Of a stretch of 64,000 nucleotides of DNA, positions 44,602 through 54,908 are shown one piece after another (position 1 is the stretch's first letter; each line of letters begins with the position of its first letter). The notes under the pieces are model-generated. The model was not told where the DNA came from, did not search any database, and worked only from the letters and a program-made list of their open reading frames with translations. Made by a program: the position numbers and the translations under genes. The stretch comes from Ypsolopha sequella. Taxonomy: Eukaryota; Arthropoda; Insecta; Lepidoptera; Ypsolophidae. Location of the stretch: NCBI GenBank assembly GCA_934047225.1, contig CAKOHE010000120.1:248001-312000 (forward strand). Reading direction: 5' to 3'.

Positions 44602-44704
44602 GGAAATTTTAAATATGGATTCGTAGTTTGAATTTTGCCGCCAACGTTAGTTCGTATGCTAATCCGCAATAGCGCGTGTCGTTCATGTACGTCGCATTTT
44701 TTTT

Positions 44705-45267
44705 CTAAAGTAGGGCCACTGAGTGATGGCACTTATGACAGCTGCATTTAGTGATGAGGTACATTTCAAATTTCGGTTAAAAATAAAAATCAAGTGTGAG
44801 TTTACTCAACATTAGACACGTCATTCAACATTCAACATAATGATACAAAAGGAAAATGTGCTAAAACCAGTGGCGTAGCTATCGGAGGGCTATGCGGTGT
44901 AGTGCCCCGGGGCCCCCAAGAGATGTTAAAATATTTAAATCGAAAAAAGTATTTTACTATAATTTATTTTAGTTTAGTTTAACTTCGTCATTGTTTTGTT
45001 TTTAATTAAATATTATTGCGTAACTTGACGACCTCAAACACGACCTATAAAAAATGAGAAACTTAAAAAAAAAAACTTTGTTTTTATACGAATTCTATTG
45101 CACAATAAAGCAACATTCAAATCAAAAAATAATAATCGAAACAAGTAGTACATCACTATCAACAATGAAGTATTACATTTTTTAATTCACACTTTCTTAT
45201 AAATAATTTCGATACTTTGTAGGCATTTAAACGTCATAGGCGCCATCACTCAGTGGCTCTACTCTAG
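44705..45267. mobile_element. MITE family D, copy 2
   Basis: Ends CTAAAGTAGGGCCACTGAGT / CACTCAGTGGCTCTACTCTAG; about 90% identical to 25107-25672 by eye. It abuts the end of a BEL integrase fragment. Confidence 0.85.
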
Positions 45268-45851
45268 GAGCTTACGCTTCTTAAGTCAAGTCTTCGTGGA
45301 ACGTTTACAACACGTCCACATCGGGTACGTCTCTCAGTTTCAACATGCGCATTTTCATCGATTGGTCTTTCTATGTCTGTATCTACTTCAAGAACTTCTA
45401 TGTAAGGATGCGTGATCTCTAACGGGTAAAGTCTTTGTAGGGGACGAATCCTCTCACCGTTTGCAGTCTTAATTTTTGCCACCCGTGTGTGCTTATCTGT
45501 ACCTGGATACAGTTCTAATATCAAGCCAAGCGGCCAGTCGACTCGTTTTTTATCGCATTCTAAGAGAACAACATCTCCAACACATAAGTTGGTTTTGCTT
45601 TGTTTTCCCTGATGGACAAGAAGCGCCAGATATTCTGTTCTAAATCTTTGTCTTAAATCCTTCTGTACATATTTTACTCTTTCATACAAGCCCTTTCTGT
45701 CAAGAACATCTAAATCTGGGACGTCGTTTCTAGGTATTCCCTGCAAGAAATAATTTGGAGTAATGGGCATTAATGTATCTTCTGTGACATATGTTAGTGG
45801 TCTAGCATTTATTATTGCTTCACAATCACAATAGTCTTGAACACAAACCAA
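45268..45851 (-). pseudogene. BEL/Pao integrase C-terminal fragment
   Basis: Open for about 190 codons: DCEAIINARPLTYVTEDT, ITPNYFLQGIPRNDVPDLD, then DUF5641: VGDVVLLECDKKRVDWPLGL, RVAKIKTANGERIRPLQRLY. The catalytic core is missing. A third BEL family, distinct from those at 3342 and 48528, judging by sequence differences. Confidence 0.8.
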
Positions 45852-46046
45852 GATGAGTACAATATCTTTTTTTCTATTGTAAACCCACTACTTCACCATG
45901 TAATTTTTCGCCCCATTTTCACACAAAAATAATATAAATATAATTTACAAACGCCCTATGTTTCAGTTAACATTTCAACCACTCACCAACCCTCTCATAT
46001 CTACCAGCAACCTAACTACTCTGAATTCCCATTAAACCTTCCAAGC

Positions 46047-47142
46047 TGTCGCGAATGCGAAACCTCTAGGTAGCTATAGGCTAGCGCGGGACGAGGCGGG
46101 GGAGAGAGCGCGGGCGCGCACGCCGTCAGTCGCCGCCTGGACAGTAAAAAGGGTAACTGTGTGCGTGGACAGTGGAGTAGAGGTAAGTGACACAGCAATA
46201 TATATTCAGTGTACTTACCTATCAGAGGGAAAAGCCCTAGTTATCAGAACCGATGCGTCGGACTGCCAGCGGGCAGGGGTCAATAAATATTCAGTATCAG
46301 AGGGAAAAGCCCTAGTTATCAGAACCGATGCGTCGGACTGCCAGCGGGCAGGGGTCAATAAATATTCAGTATCAGAGGGAAAAGCCCTAGTTATCAGAAC
46401 CGATGCGTCGGACTGCCAGCGGGCAGGGGTCAATAAATATTCAGTATCAGAGGGAAAAGCCCTAGTTATCAGAACCGATGCGTCGGACTGCCAGCGGGCA
46501 GGGGTCAATAAATATTCAGTATCAGAGGGAAAAGCCCTAGTTATCAGAACCGATGCGTCGGACTGCCAGCGGGCAGGGGTCAATAAATATTCAGTATCAG
46601 AGGGAAAAGCCCTAGTTATCAGAACCGATGCGTCGGACTGCCAGCGGGCAGGGGTCAATAAATATTCAGTATCAGAGGGAAAAGCCCTAGTTATCAGAAC
46701 CGATGCGTCGGACTGCCAGCGGGCAGGGGTCAATAAATATTCAGTATCAGAGGGAAAAGCCCTAGTTATCAGAACCGATGCGTCGGACTGCCTGCGGGCA
46801 GGGGTCAATAAATATTCAGTATCAGAGGGAAAAGCCCTAGTTGTCAGAACCGATGCGTCGGACTGCCTGCGGGTAGAGGTTAAAGAATAGTAGCAGGAGT
46901 ATCACTGCAAGCGAGGCATGGGGTGGCTGTAGGAGAGGTTGGAGGCCACAGGGGTGAGGTCAGATTCAGTTAATCAGGTCAGGCTATAAGAAAGAGGATC
47001 GTACATGCGTGTGCGATATTGTGGGTACTTATTCAGTTTATGTATTTACCTACTATTATAATCAGTATTACATCAGCTAGTAAAATATCAATCAATTCAG
47101 ATATTCGCCTAGTAATTAGGTAAAAGAAACTATGTGGCGACA
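46047..47142 (+). repeat. 5' LTR of the plus-strand BEL element
   Basis: 1096 bp. GC-rich first 130 bp (GGGACGAGGCGGGGGAGAGA), a splice-donor match AG|GTAAGT at 46181-46188, then nine 75-bp tandem repeats, then a unique 3' part. Confidence 0.92.
46220..46888 (+). repeat. 75-bp tandem repeat array in the 5' LTR (nine units)
   Basis: Each unit starts TATCAGAGGGAAAAGCCC and ends GGTCAATAAATATTCAG, so each carries an AATAAA. The first seven are essentially identical; the last two have CCTGCGGG in place of CCAGCGGG. Because 75 is a multiple of three and no stops occur, both strands read as 25-residue repeats (plus: SEGKALVIRTDASDCQRAG). I regard these as LTR repeats rather than genes. Confidence 0.92.
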
Positions 47143-47163
47143 TGGTGGAGATGCTGGGATCGA
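47143..47163 (+). other. Primer-binding site, tRNA-Ala type
   Basis: TGGTGGAGATGCTGGGATCGA directly after the LTR; the same site, apart from its last bases, is used by the minus-strand BEL element. Confidence 0.7.
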
Positions 47164-47209
47164 ATAATTCGTCCAAGAATATGAAGCATAAAATCGTATT
47201 TATGAAATG

Positions 47210-47375
47210 GTGCATAAAAGCAGCTACGCATTAAAGCGTATTTTTGCAAGGGTGCATAAAAACAGTTACTACGCATAAAAGCGTGTGTATTGTTAAGATG
47301 AAGGTGTGCATAAAAGCGTATGTATTGTTGAGATACAGGTACCTACGCATAAAAGCGTGTGTATTTTTTGCAATA
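47210..47375 (+). repeat. Short palindromic repeats in the BEL leader
   Basis: GCATAAAAGCG-type units, most as ACGCATAAAAGCGT(G/A)TGTATT, recur about six times. ACGC…GCGT can form small stem-loops. Confidence 0.7.
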
Positions 47376-48527
47376 CAGATCAGACAGAAAGACGTACTTA
47401 CCTACCTAAGTATTAAAATGTTGCATTATTAGTCTAAAGAATTCAAGTTCAGACACTTAATTATGATACTTAAGTACTTAATTGCGTTTATAACCTACTT
47501 ATTGTGATTTTTTTCTCGATTTAATAATGTTCTTTAACTAAGGAAGGTTTGAAAGACAAGTTTGTCTATCGATAATTCGATATTTCAGCTAATAAAGACT
47601 ACCATCTATCTAAATATATTTTTAAAGAATGTAGGTAAGTAAGTACCTAGTTCTTTACGGAGCATGATTTTTGTTACTTTCTCGAATAAGTTCGAACGAC
47701 AGAATCGTAGGTACCTACCTTTTTTTTTTTATTGTGCTATAAACTTAGAATAGATAAGTACATTGAGCATTGACAGGTCAATGACATTAAGTATTGAGTG
47801 CGAGCGGCACGTACTTCCCTATTCTTGTTTATTAAAGAATGTAGCCGTGAGTCTGGTAGAAAAAAATTACACGTGGTTAAAAAATATCATTTGTTGTAAG
47901 CGTAGCGTAGCTTAGAATGGATCGATTCCCAAAGTGTGGGAAGAGACCTGCCACGCCGAATATTGAGCTGATATTAGTGCGGATATTTTAAGAGAAATTT
48001 AATACCAGAGCTGTGTTAATATAACACGAATTGTTATTTTTTAGCAAGAGGTGGTTTTGAATACTTACCGAAATATTAATTGTCTAATTTGTTTCGATTA
48101 AAAGTAGGTAAGTACCTACCGATAGTAAATGGTTAATTCCGTGAAAGACTAGGCCCGTATTTACGGTAGGGTCAAGTGGGCAAGTGCCCAGGGCGGCAGA
48201 ACAAGAGGGGGAGCTTAGGCCTTCCTTAAGGCAGTACGGCTATCCTTAATACAGATACCTACTAATTTATTTAGATACTATAATCCATTGACTTTGTTAT
48301 GTACGATAGGATCACTGTTGAATTTAACAACGAATTGGTGTATCGCAAAGTTAAATTCAAATAATACACTGGTGGTTGACCAGTTATTTAGACAATTTTT
48401 TAAATTAGGGTACTTATTTGAGAGTTGTGTAATTTATAATAAATTTTGTTTTAGGATTTGGACATTACAATATACGAGGCTAAAGGTTCCAATCTCTTGC
48501 ACCTTATAGGTACGGTACTTATTTAAA
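47376..48527 (+). other. BEL leader, remainder
   Basis: No ORF supported. A good splice acceptor, TTTTGTTTTAG (48444-48454), lies 74 bp before the gag ATG. Confidence 0.5.
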
Positions 48528-49940
48528 ATGGAAGAAGTCATTCGAACCCGTTTGAAGTTAATTTACGAATCTCTTCTATCTTGTATAAACTTAGTTCAGT
48601 GTGAACTTAAAAAGTCTGCAGACGGTGACGCCAATTTTAATGAATTAGAATTGAGTGGGTCCAAGTTAAAGGGTGCCAATGATAGATTCGTTGCGGAAAT
48701 TCAGAATTATTGTAAATCAGTATCAGAACCCGACATTGACGAAATTAAGCAGTACACGTCAACTCAAATTCAGGCCGAAGAATTGATATCAGAAGTAGAA
48801 GTTAATGTCAGACGGAATAACCGAAACCGTGATTCAGATTCTACTATTGGTGGTAATATTAACTTTGCTCGTCACTTGCCACGAATGGAGCTTCAAAGAT
48901 TTGATGGGGAAATTCTGAAATGGTACCCATTTTGGGACCAGTTTTCGTCGAATGTACATAACCGGAACATCAATGAAGTCGATAAATTATTGTATCTTAA
49001 ATCGGTTCTTGATGGTGATGCAAAACAAGCTATCGAAGGATTAGATACCACTAACAAAAATTATAGCATAGCAGTCACCACATTAAAAGAAAGGTATGGC
49101 AAACCTAGCGTTATTATTGATGCTCATTATGTAGCGCTGTATAGAGTGAAAGCAGCATCGTCCAATCAGGTCAAAGAATGCAGGCACGTTCTTAATGAAA
49201 TTGAGAGACACCTTAGAGTACTTAGTTCCCTGGGGGAAGATGTCAATCATAACCACCTCAGAGTTATGATTATGGAAAAGTTCCCTGAAGACCTAATTTA
49301 TGAATTAAAATTGAAAATGACACAAGAAGATGAATCAATTGACAGTATTAGGAAATATTTGGAGTATATTATATCGGCTAGAGAAACATCGAACAGATTG
49401 AAGAAACCGACGGTGGATAAGACGAAAATGGATACGACTAATGTCGAAAGAGAACAAAGATCAGATAATTTCACAATAGGTTCTTTACATGTTAGGTCGG
49501 AAGAAAATAGAAAAGTAAATAATCAACGCAGATTCACAAACTTTAAAAAGGATAATAACAAACCTAGATTTGATGATAAAATTTTCAATAGATCTAAATT
49601 AACCTCGCGCAAAAGACCTTATGACAACTCTGATAGGACCAGTGAACCATCTAAAAAGAAATTTAGTAAGTGTATATTCTGTAAACAAGATCATTACAAT
49701 GACGAATGTATGAACTACAAAACACTGAATGAGAGAAAATCTCGACTAGGAAGTCGTTGCTACATTTGTTTCGGTGAAGGGCATAGGGCGTCTAATTGCC
49801 GGGATAAAAGGAAATGTAGACATTGTAACAAATCTCACATTCATAATCGTGCATTATGTCCCACAAAATTTGAACAGTCATCTGCTAACGCAATACGGAC
49901 TGATAGCCTACACATTCGATCAGATTTTAGCACAACATAG
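48528..49940 (+). CDS. BEL/Pao Gag
   Basis: 470 codons from ATG 48528. The N-terminal ~100 residues are charged and helical. Residues ~115-285 are the DUF1759 capsid-like region (MELQRFDGEILKWYPFWDQF, IDAHY). Three zinc knuckles are at ~382-394 (CIFC), 411-424 (CYICFGEGH) and 430-444 (CRHC). Relative to the minus-strand copy at 3342-5322, motif order is identical, but Gag ends at ~470 and the protease follows in another frame. Confidence 0.9.
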   Translation: MEEVIRTRLKLIYESLLSCINLVQCELKKSADGDANFNELELSGSKLKGANDRFVAEIQNYCKSVSEPDIDEIKQYTSTQIQAEELISEVEVNVRRNNRNRDSDSTIGGNINFARHLPRMELQRFDGEILKWYPFWDQFSSNVHNRNINEVDKLLYLKSVLDGDAKQAIEGLDTTNKNYSIAVTTLKERYGKPSVIIDAHYVALYRVKAASSNQVKECRHVLNEIERHLRVLSSLGEDVNHNHLRVMIMEKFPEDLIYELKLKMTQEDESIDSIRKYLEYIISARETSNRLKKPTVDKTKMDTTNVEREQRSDNFTIGSLHVRSEENRKVNNQRRFTNFKKDNNKPRFDDKIFNRSKLTSRKRPYDNSDRTSEPSKKKFSKCIFCKQDHYNDECMNYKTLNERKSRLGSRCYICFGEGHRASNCRDKRKCRHCNKSHIHNRALCPTKFEQSSANAIRTDSLHIRSDFSTT

Positions 49941-50741
49941 TTGCAAACTTGCCTTGTGGAGGTTAGCAATCCAGAGACTAGGTCTACACGACTACAAGGC
50001 AGAATTTTGTTGGATTGCGGTAGCGCTGCTAATAAACTAAATTTACCCATTGCCAAAAAATTAAACTTGTCGATATTTACGTTTGGCGCGAAATCACCAC
50101 ATCAGATTGAAAGTTCAGTAGTGAGTTTTAAAATCACAACTCGTACGGGTATCTCACGGCTTTTACATGCTAATGTTGTACCTCACATTACGAATAGTGT
50201 AAGAGCACCGGTGTTTAATAAGCCACCTTGGGTATCTTCCGTTGTCATAGCGGATGATGGATCTTGTGGGGACAAAATAGACATACTTATAGGTAATGAC
50301 TATTATCATTCATTCATGTCGCATGAAAAGATTACGGTGTCTAAGGATCTTTTCTTAGTAAATTCAGATTTTGGCTGGGTGTGGTCAGGCAAAATTTGCG
50401 AAGTCAATGACAACTCGGATCAGTTAACCGTGTTGACTTATTTTCAGTCAAATGAAGTGTTTGACAACAAACTGAACGAACCTGACCTACCATTAAAGTT
50501 AAAAGATGTTAAAAAATTGTGGGACCTTGAATCTTTAGGTATTACAGACTCTCCAAAAACGACTCGCGATGAAGAGGCAGTAAAACAGTTTAATGAAACT
50601 GTTCAGTACAAGGACAATAGATATCATGTTAAATGGCCTTGGAATGAATTTCCACCGGATCTTTCCAATAATTTAGGGTTAGCTTTGGGTCGCCTCAATA
50701 GTTTGATAAGGCGGTTAGATAACTCAGAGATAAAAACATAA
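49941..50741 (+). CDS. BEL aspartic protease and start of pol
   Basis: 266 codons immediately after and out of frame with gag. GRILLDCGSAANKL holds the catalytic Asp (DUF1758); DKIDILIGNDYYHSFM and FLVNSDFGWVWSGK follow. It ends in the pre-RT linker QYKDNRYHVKWPW … GLALGRLNSLIRRLDN and then stops at 50741, where homologous proteins continue into RT. No ATG is essential; it is probably made by frameshift or is a disrupted continuation of gag. Confidence 0.85.
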   Translation: MQTCLVEVSNPETRSTRLQGRILLDCGSAANKLNLPIAKKLNLSIFTFGAKSPHQIESSVVSFKITTRTGISRLLHANVVPHITNSVRAPVFNKPPWVSSVVIADDGSCGDKIDILIGNDYYHSFMSHEKITVSKDLFLVNSDFGWVWSGKICEVNDNSDQLTVLTYFQSNEVFDNKLNEPDLPLKLKDVKKLWDLESLGITDSPKTTRDEEAVKQFNETVQYKDNRYHVKWPWNEFPPDLSNNLGLALGRLNSLIRRLDNSEIKT

Positions 50742-50767
50742 GTCGCGAAGCTACTCAAGACAATATT

Positions 50768-51751
50768 GTGCATTTACGTTTTTGTCGAGTTCCTTTCGGT
50801 GTTATATCAAGTCCGTTTCTTTTGAACGCCACTATCAGACTTCACTTGACGCGGTCAAATGACGTCCGTATGAAACAAATAGCGGAAGATATATACGTAG
50901 ATAATATAGTTACAGGTGCAAAGACAACCTCAGACGCACTTAACCTATACGAAGCATCAAGACAATCATTTGATTGCTTGTCGATGTACTTACGCGAATG
51001 GAATTCAAATTCTAAAGAGCTTATGACTCACATTCCAGACAAACTTCGGACAGAGGGTCGTAGAAGAGTGAAAGTGTTAGGTTTAATATGGGACTTAAAT
51101 GATGACCATCTTTATTTGAAGTCTAACCTAAACAATAATGATTTAGACATGGTACAGTCAAAACGAGATGTTTTAAAGATGATTGCATCAGTATACGATC
51201 CTTGTGGTCTTGCAGTGCCTGTGATGCTCCCAGCAAAACTATTCTTTCAAAAATTATGGAAGCTGAAAAACAAGTGGGATGATAAGTTAAGTGATGATCA
51301 ACTTACCGAATGGCGCCAGGTGGCATCCAAGTTTTCTTATCTAAAAGAAATTCATGTAAATCGATATTACGCGCAAAGTTTAAATAGAAACGACGACAGT
51401 GATCACATAAAACATGAAATTCATTGTTTTACGGATGCGTCTATGGAAGCGTACTCAGCGGTAGTTTATATACGCAGTTCCTTAGGCACTAATAATATTG
51501 TCAGTTTTGTTATTGGCAAGTCTAGATTAGTCCCTTTAAAGGAACAAAGTAATTTACAGATTCCAAGATTAGAATTGATGGGAGTACTTATAGGTTGCAG
51601 ACTTATTAACTACGTAATGAAGTTTTTGCGTCTCAGGGTCGAAGCACAAATTTTATGGACTGATAGTCAGATCGTTTTGAGTTGGTCTAGATCAGAAAAA
51701 TTGCTTCCGCCATTTGTTTCGCGTAGAATTAATGAGATAAAAGCAAAATAA
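50768..51751 (+). pseudogene. BEL reverse transcriptase remnant and RNase H
   Basis: Begins in the middle of RT (LRFCRVPFGVISSPFLLNAT) and has the active-site variant IYVDNIVTG. Just before, a frame containing NISREATQDN continues smoothly, so roughly 170 residues of fingers and palm, including the first catalytic Asp, were deleted between 50735 and 50745. RNase H follows: CFTDASMEAYSAVVYI, IPRLELMGVLIGCRL, LWTDSQIVLSW. A frameshift after 51751 separates the next part. Confidence 0.85.
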
Positions 51752-51770
51752 AGTCCTACAGATCAGATAT

Positions 51771-52151
51771 GTGCCGACTAAACTCAATCCGTCAGACGTA
51801 GGTACTAGGGCGCAGCGTGTAGACTCGTATCATAGATGGCTCAAGGGTCCGGTTTTTTTGTCAGAAAGTTCGGAACTATGGCTAAAATCTCATAGCTCAG
51901 ATAATGTTCAGATTGAAACTTTTTTGGCCGGGGATGGTCTTACAAATATAACTCAGAATAATACAACTGAAACAAATTTAGATAGAACGGAACCAATGGC
52001 AGTTGACAGTAACGAACATCCTGTAGATGACGAAACTAAGAAGATACTAAATATTCAAGCCGAATACTTTCCTAAAGAGGTCGAAGGTATCACAACAGAC
52101 TTATCAAGAACACTCCAGTTGTACAAAGATCAGGACGGATTATTGAGATGA
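51771..52151 (+). pseudogene. BEL RNase H-integrase linker
   Basis: VPTKLNPSDVGTRAQRVD and WLKGPVFLSE are the end of the RNase H region; LQLYKDQDGLLR precedes integrase. It is out of frame with both neighbours. Confidence 0.8.
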
Positions 52152-52155
52152 CTCA

Positions 52156-53607
52156 ATGACAGACTGGACAAATAATCAGAAGGAGCCCATATTGCTTCCA
52201 AAGAATTCAGAGTTTACACATACAATCATAACCGAATTACACCTTAAAAACTACCATGTAGGCGTTTCGCATACTTTAGCCTTATTAAGACAGAAGTTTT
52301 GGGTTCCACATGGGAGGGCGACGGTTCAGAAAGTCGTCAGAAAGTGTCAGCGATGTGTCAAATACGGTGATGGACCTTTCAAACTACCACCGATTCCCGA
52401 TTTACCTGCAAAGAGAGTGAATCTCAGTCTACCTTTCGCTTTTACGGGTCTTGACTATTTCGGCCCCCTTTTTGTAGAAGCCACTAAGGAAAAACGCTGG
52501 GTGTGCCTGTTTACCTGCTTGACCATTAGAGCTATTCACATGGAAGTGGTCAAAGACTGTTCAGCTGAAAAATGTTTACTCGCGATACGGAGATTTGTCG
52601 CAGTAAGAGGCCTACCACAGCAAATTATATCAGATAACGCTACTCAGTTTAAACTAACCGGTGATGTGTTGAGTTCTGATTATTGCATACAGAACAATGT
52701 GCGATGGAAGTTTATTCCTGAATTAGCCCCATGGTTCGGAGGGTTTTATGAACGACTGATAGGTGTAGTAAAACACAGTCTTAAGAGGACATTGGACAAA
52801 CATCTCATAAATCACAACCAGCTATGTACTATAATTAAAGAACTTGAAGCCGTTGTAAATACTAGACCTTTGACAACAGTAGGTGCTGAGTTAGAACACG
52901 TATTGACTCCATCTGACTTTTTACGTGTAGGTGGATCAGTAACCACTCAGATATCTGATCGCGATTTTTTAGAATCAGCTACTGCAACCAAGTCCAATCT
53001 GATTGAAGGTTGGAAACGTGGTCAGATTATCCTATCAGAATTCTCAAAGATGTTTACCAATCAGTATTTGACCAGTCTTCGTGAGCGGAGCAACAGACAG
53101 AAGCAACCGCGGGTTGTAGTAAATATTGTACCCAGAATGGCGCAGGCCGTGCAGATAAAATCAGATGGGAATAGAGTCCATTGGAAGGTGGGCCAGATAT
53201 CAGAGTTACTTAAGGGTTTGGATGGACAGATAAGAGTGGCCAAAGTAAAATTACCTGAAGGAGAAATGTTAACACGCTCCATAGGCCATCTTTATCCACT
53301 TGAACTAGACGATGATCAGAATACAGTACCATTATCAGTGCCAAATGATCATGCTATTAGAGTTAACGAAAATTCCGAAGTACCAGAGATGGGACAGGCG
53401 GTCAATCAGATTGATCAGTCAATAAGACCTAATTCGGATTCAGACGAAGGTCAACGTGAGGTACCTGTAATAAACAATGAACAAAAGATGCCGGAAGCGG
53501 CAACAACAGACATCAATAAGCGACCAACTAGGGCAACAGCAGTCAAAGCCAGGGAGAAGATTAAGCAGTGGACGTCACAGTTAATGATAAGACTATTTGA
53601 ACAGTAG
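52156..53607 (+). CDS. BEL integrase with DUF5641 C-terminus
   Basis: 483 codons. Zinc-binding H and C residues in ~29-67 (ELHLKNYHVGVSH … CQRC). The catalytic triad is visible: Asp ~100 (FTGLDYFGP), Asp ~160 (IISDNATQF), Glu ~199 (WFGGFYERL). AVVNTRPLT follows, then DUF5641 (NRVHWKVGQISELLKG, RSIGHLYPLEL). The frame is intact, so integrase is the best preserved enzyme of this copy. Confidence 0.9.
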   Translation: MTDWTNNQKEPILLPKNSEFTHTIITELHLKNYHVGVSHTLALLRQKFWVPHGRATVQKVVRKCQRCVKYGDGPFKLPPIPDLPAKRVNLSLPFAFTGLDYFGPLFVEATKEKRWVCLFTCLTIRAIHMEVVKDCSAEKCLLAIRRFVAVRGLPQQIISDNATQFKLTGDVLSSDYCIQNNVRWKFIPELAPWFGGFYERLIGVVKHSLKRTLDKHLINHNQLCTIIKELEAVVNTRPLTTVGAELEHVLTPSDFLRVGGSVTTQISDRDFLESATATKSNLIEGWKRGQIILSEFSKMFTNQYLTSLRERSNRQKQPRVVVNIVPRMAQAVQIKSDGNRVHWKVGQISELLKGLDGQIRVAKVKLPEGEMLTRSIGHLYPLELDDDQNTVPLSVPNDHAIRVNENSEVPEMGQAVNQIDQSIRPNSDSDEGQREVPVINNEQKMPEAATTDINKRPTRATAVKAREKIKQWTSQLMIRLFEQ

Positions 53608-53630
53608 AATAGTGATTCAGATGTAATAAT

Positions 53631-54341
53631 ATGAGTGCTAGAACTATTATTAAATTTCTAATCAGTTACAATCAGTGTGTTCTACTCATTATTATTATTA
53701 TTTTTTTCTTCCTCGTGGGGAATGTCGCGAATGCGAAACCTCTAGGTAGCTATAGGCTAGCGCGGGACGAGGCGGGGGAGAGAGCGCGGGCGCGCACGCC
53801 GTCAGTCGCCGCCTGGACAGTAAAAAGGGTAACTGTGTGCGTGGACAGTGGAGTAGAGGTAAGTGACACAGCAATATATATTCAGTGTACTTACCTATCA
53901 GAGGGAAAAGCCCTAGTTATCAGAACCGATGCGTCGGACTGCCAGCGGGCAGGGGTCAATAAATATTCAGTATCAGAGGGAAAAGCCCTAGTTATCAGAA
54001 CCGATGCGTCGGACTGCCAGCGGGCAGGGGTCAATAAATATTCAGTATCAGAGGGAAAAGCCCTAGTTATCAGAACCGATGCGTCGGACTGCCAGCGGGC
54101 AGGGGTCAATAAATATTCAGTATCAGAGGGAAAAGCCCTAGTTATCAGAACCGATGCGTCGGACTGCCAGCGGGCAGGGGTCAATAAATATTCAGTATCA
54201 GAGGGAAAAGCCCTAGTTATCAGAACCGATGCGTCGGACTGCCTGCGGGCAGGGGTCAATAAATATTCAGTATCAGAGGGAAAAGCCCTAGTTGTCAGAA
54301 CCGATGCGTCGGACTGCCTGCGGGTAGAGGTTAAAGAATAG
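53631..54341 (+). other. ORF bridging internal sequence and 3' LTR
   Basis: 236 codons start 24 bp after the integrase stop. The first 36 residues include a strong hydrophobic segment (LLIIIIIFFFLVG) ending in NVANA, signal-peptide-like; the rest is translated LTR and its 75-bp repeats. No env motif is seen. Most likely fortuitous. Confidence 0.25.
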
Positions 54342-54626
54342 TAGCAGGAGAATCCCTGCAAGCGAGGCATGGGGTGGCTGTAGGGGAGGTTGGAGGCCAC
54401 AGGGGTGAGGATGTGAGATTCCCCCCAACTATAAGACCAGTAATCAGATTCAGTTAATCAGGTCAGGCTATAAGAAAGAGGATCGTACATGCGTGTGCGA
54501 TATTGTGGGTACTTATTCAGTTTATGTATTTACCTACTATTATAATCAGTATTACATCAGCTAGTAAAATATCAATCAATTCAGATATTCGCCTAGTAAT
54601 TAGGTAAAAGAAACTATGTGGCGACA
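53723..54626 (+). repeat. 3' LTR of the plus-strand BEL element
   Basis: 904 bp: six 75-bp units (53896-~54340) rather than nine, and about 33 extra bases near 54409-54442 absent from the 5' LTR. Confidence 0.92.
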
Positions 54627-54631
54627 CAAGC

Positions 54632-54908
54632 ATTCAATATAAATATCCAAGACCCAATATAATAAATCCAATTCATATCATTTATCCTTATATCTATCTA
54701 TAATCTTATTTTTCAGACTTCACTCCACTTAATTATCCTACTTTTCAAAATAGTTTGCTTCTCAAACTTACAAAATGGATACAATATTTGTAAATCCCTA
54801 CTGACCACCAATAGAGGGGTATACTTGTACGTAAGAAAAGACTACTGTTCATCTATTTCATACATAACAACCTGATGCCTTCAATGAAAATCTTTTCTAT
54901 CTAGGTAT
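54632..54908. other. AT-rich flank, nothing recognised
   Basis: Pre-insertion flank of the BEL element; no gene or repeat identified. Confidence 0.4.

Larger units (their letters stand above)
46047..54626 (+). mobile_element. BEL/Pao LTR retrotransposon, complete ends, defective coding
   Basis: LTRs at 46047-47142 and 53723-54626 (both TGTCGCGAATGCG…GTGGCGACA) with the 5-bp duplication CAAGC (46042-46046, 54627-54631). The order is primer site, leader, gag, protease, RT remnant, RNase H, integrase. The LTRs differ mainly in repeat number (9 against 6 units of 75 bp), a ~33-bp indel and a few substitutions, suggesting a fairly recent insertion. RT has lost its first part and pol carries at least two frame breaks, so the copy was probably mobilised in trans. 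Confidence 0.92.

Noticed and set aside
46215..46890. Long repeat-protein ORFs on both strands (243 and 197 codons) over the LTR
   Set aside because: They are translations of a 75-bp LTR tandem repeat; a period divisible by three without stops keeps frames open on either strand. No independent sign of coding.
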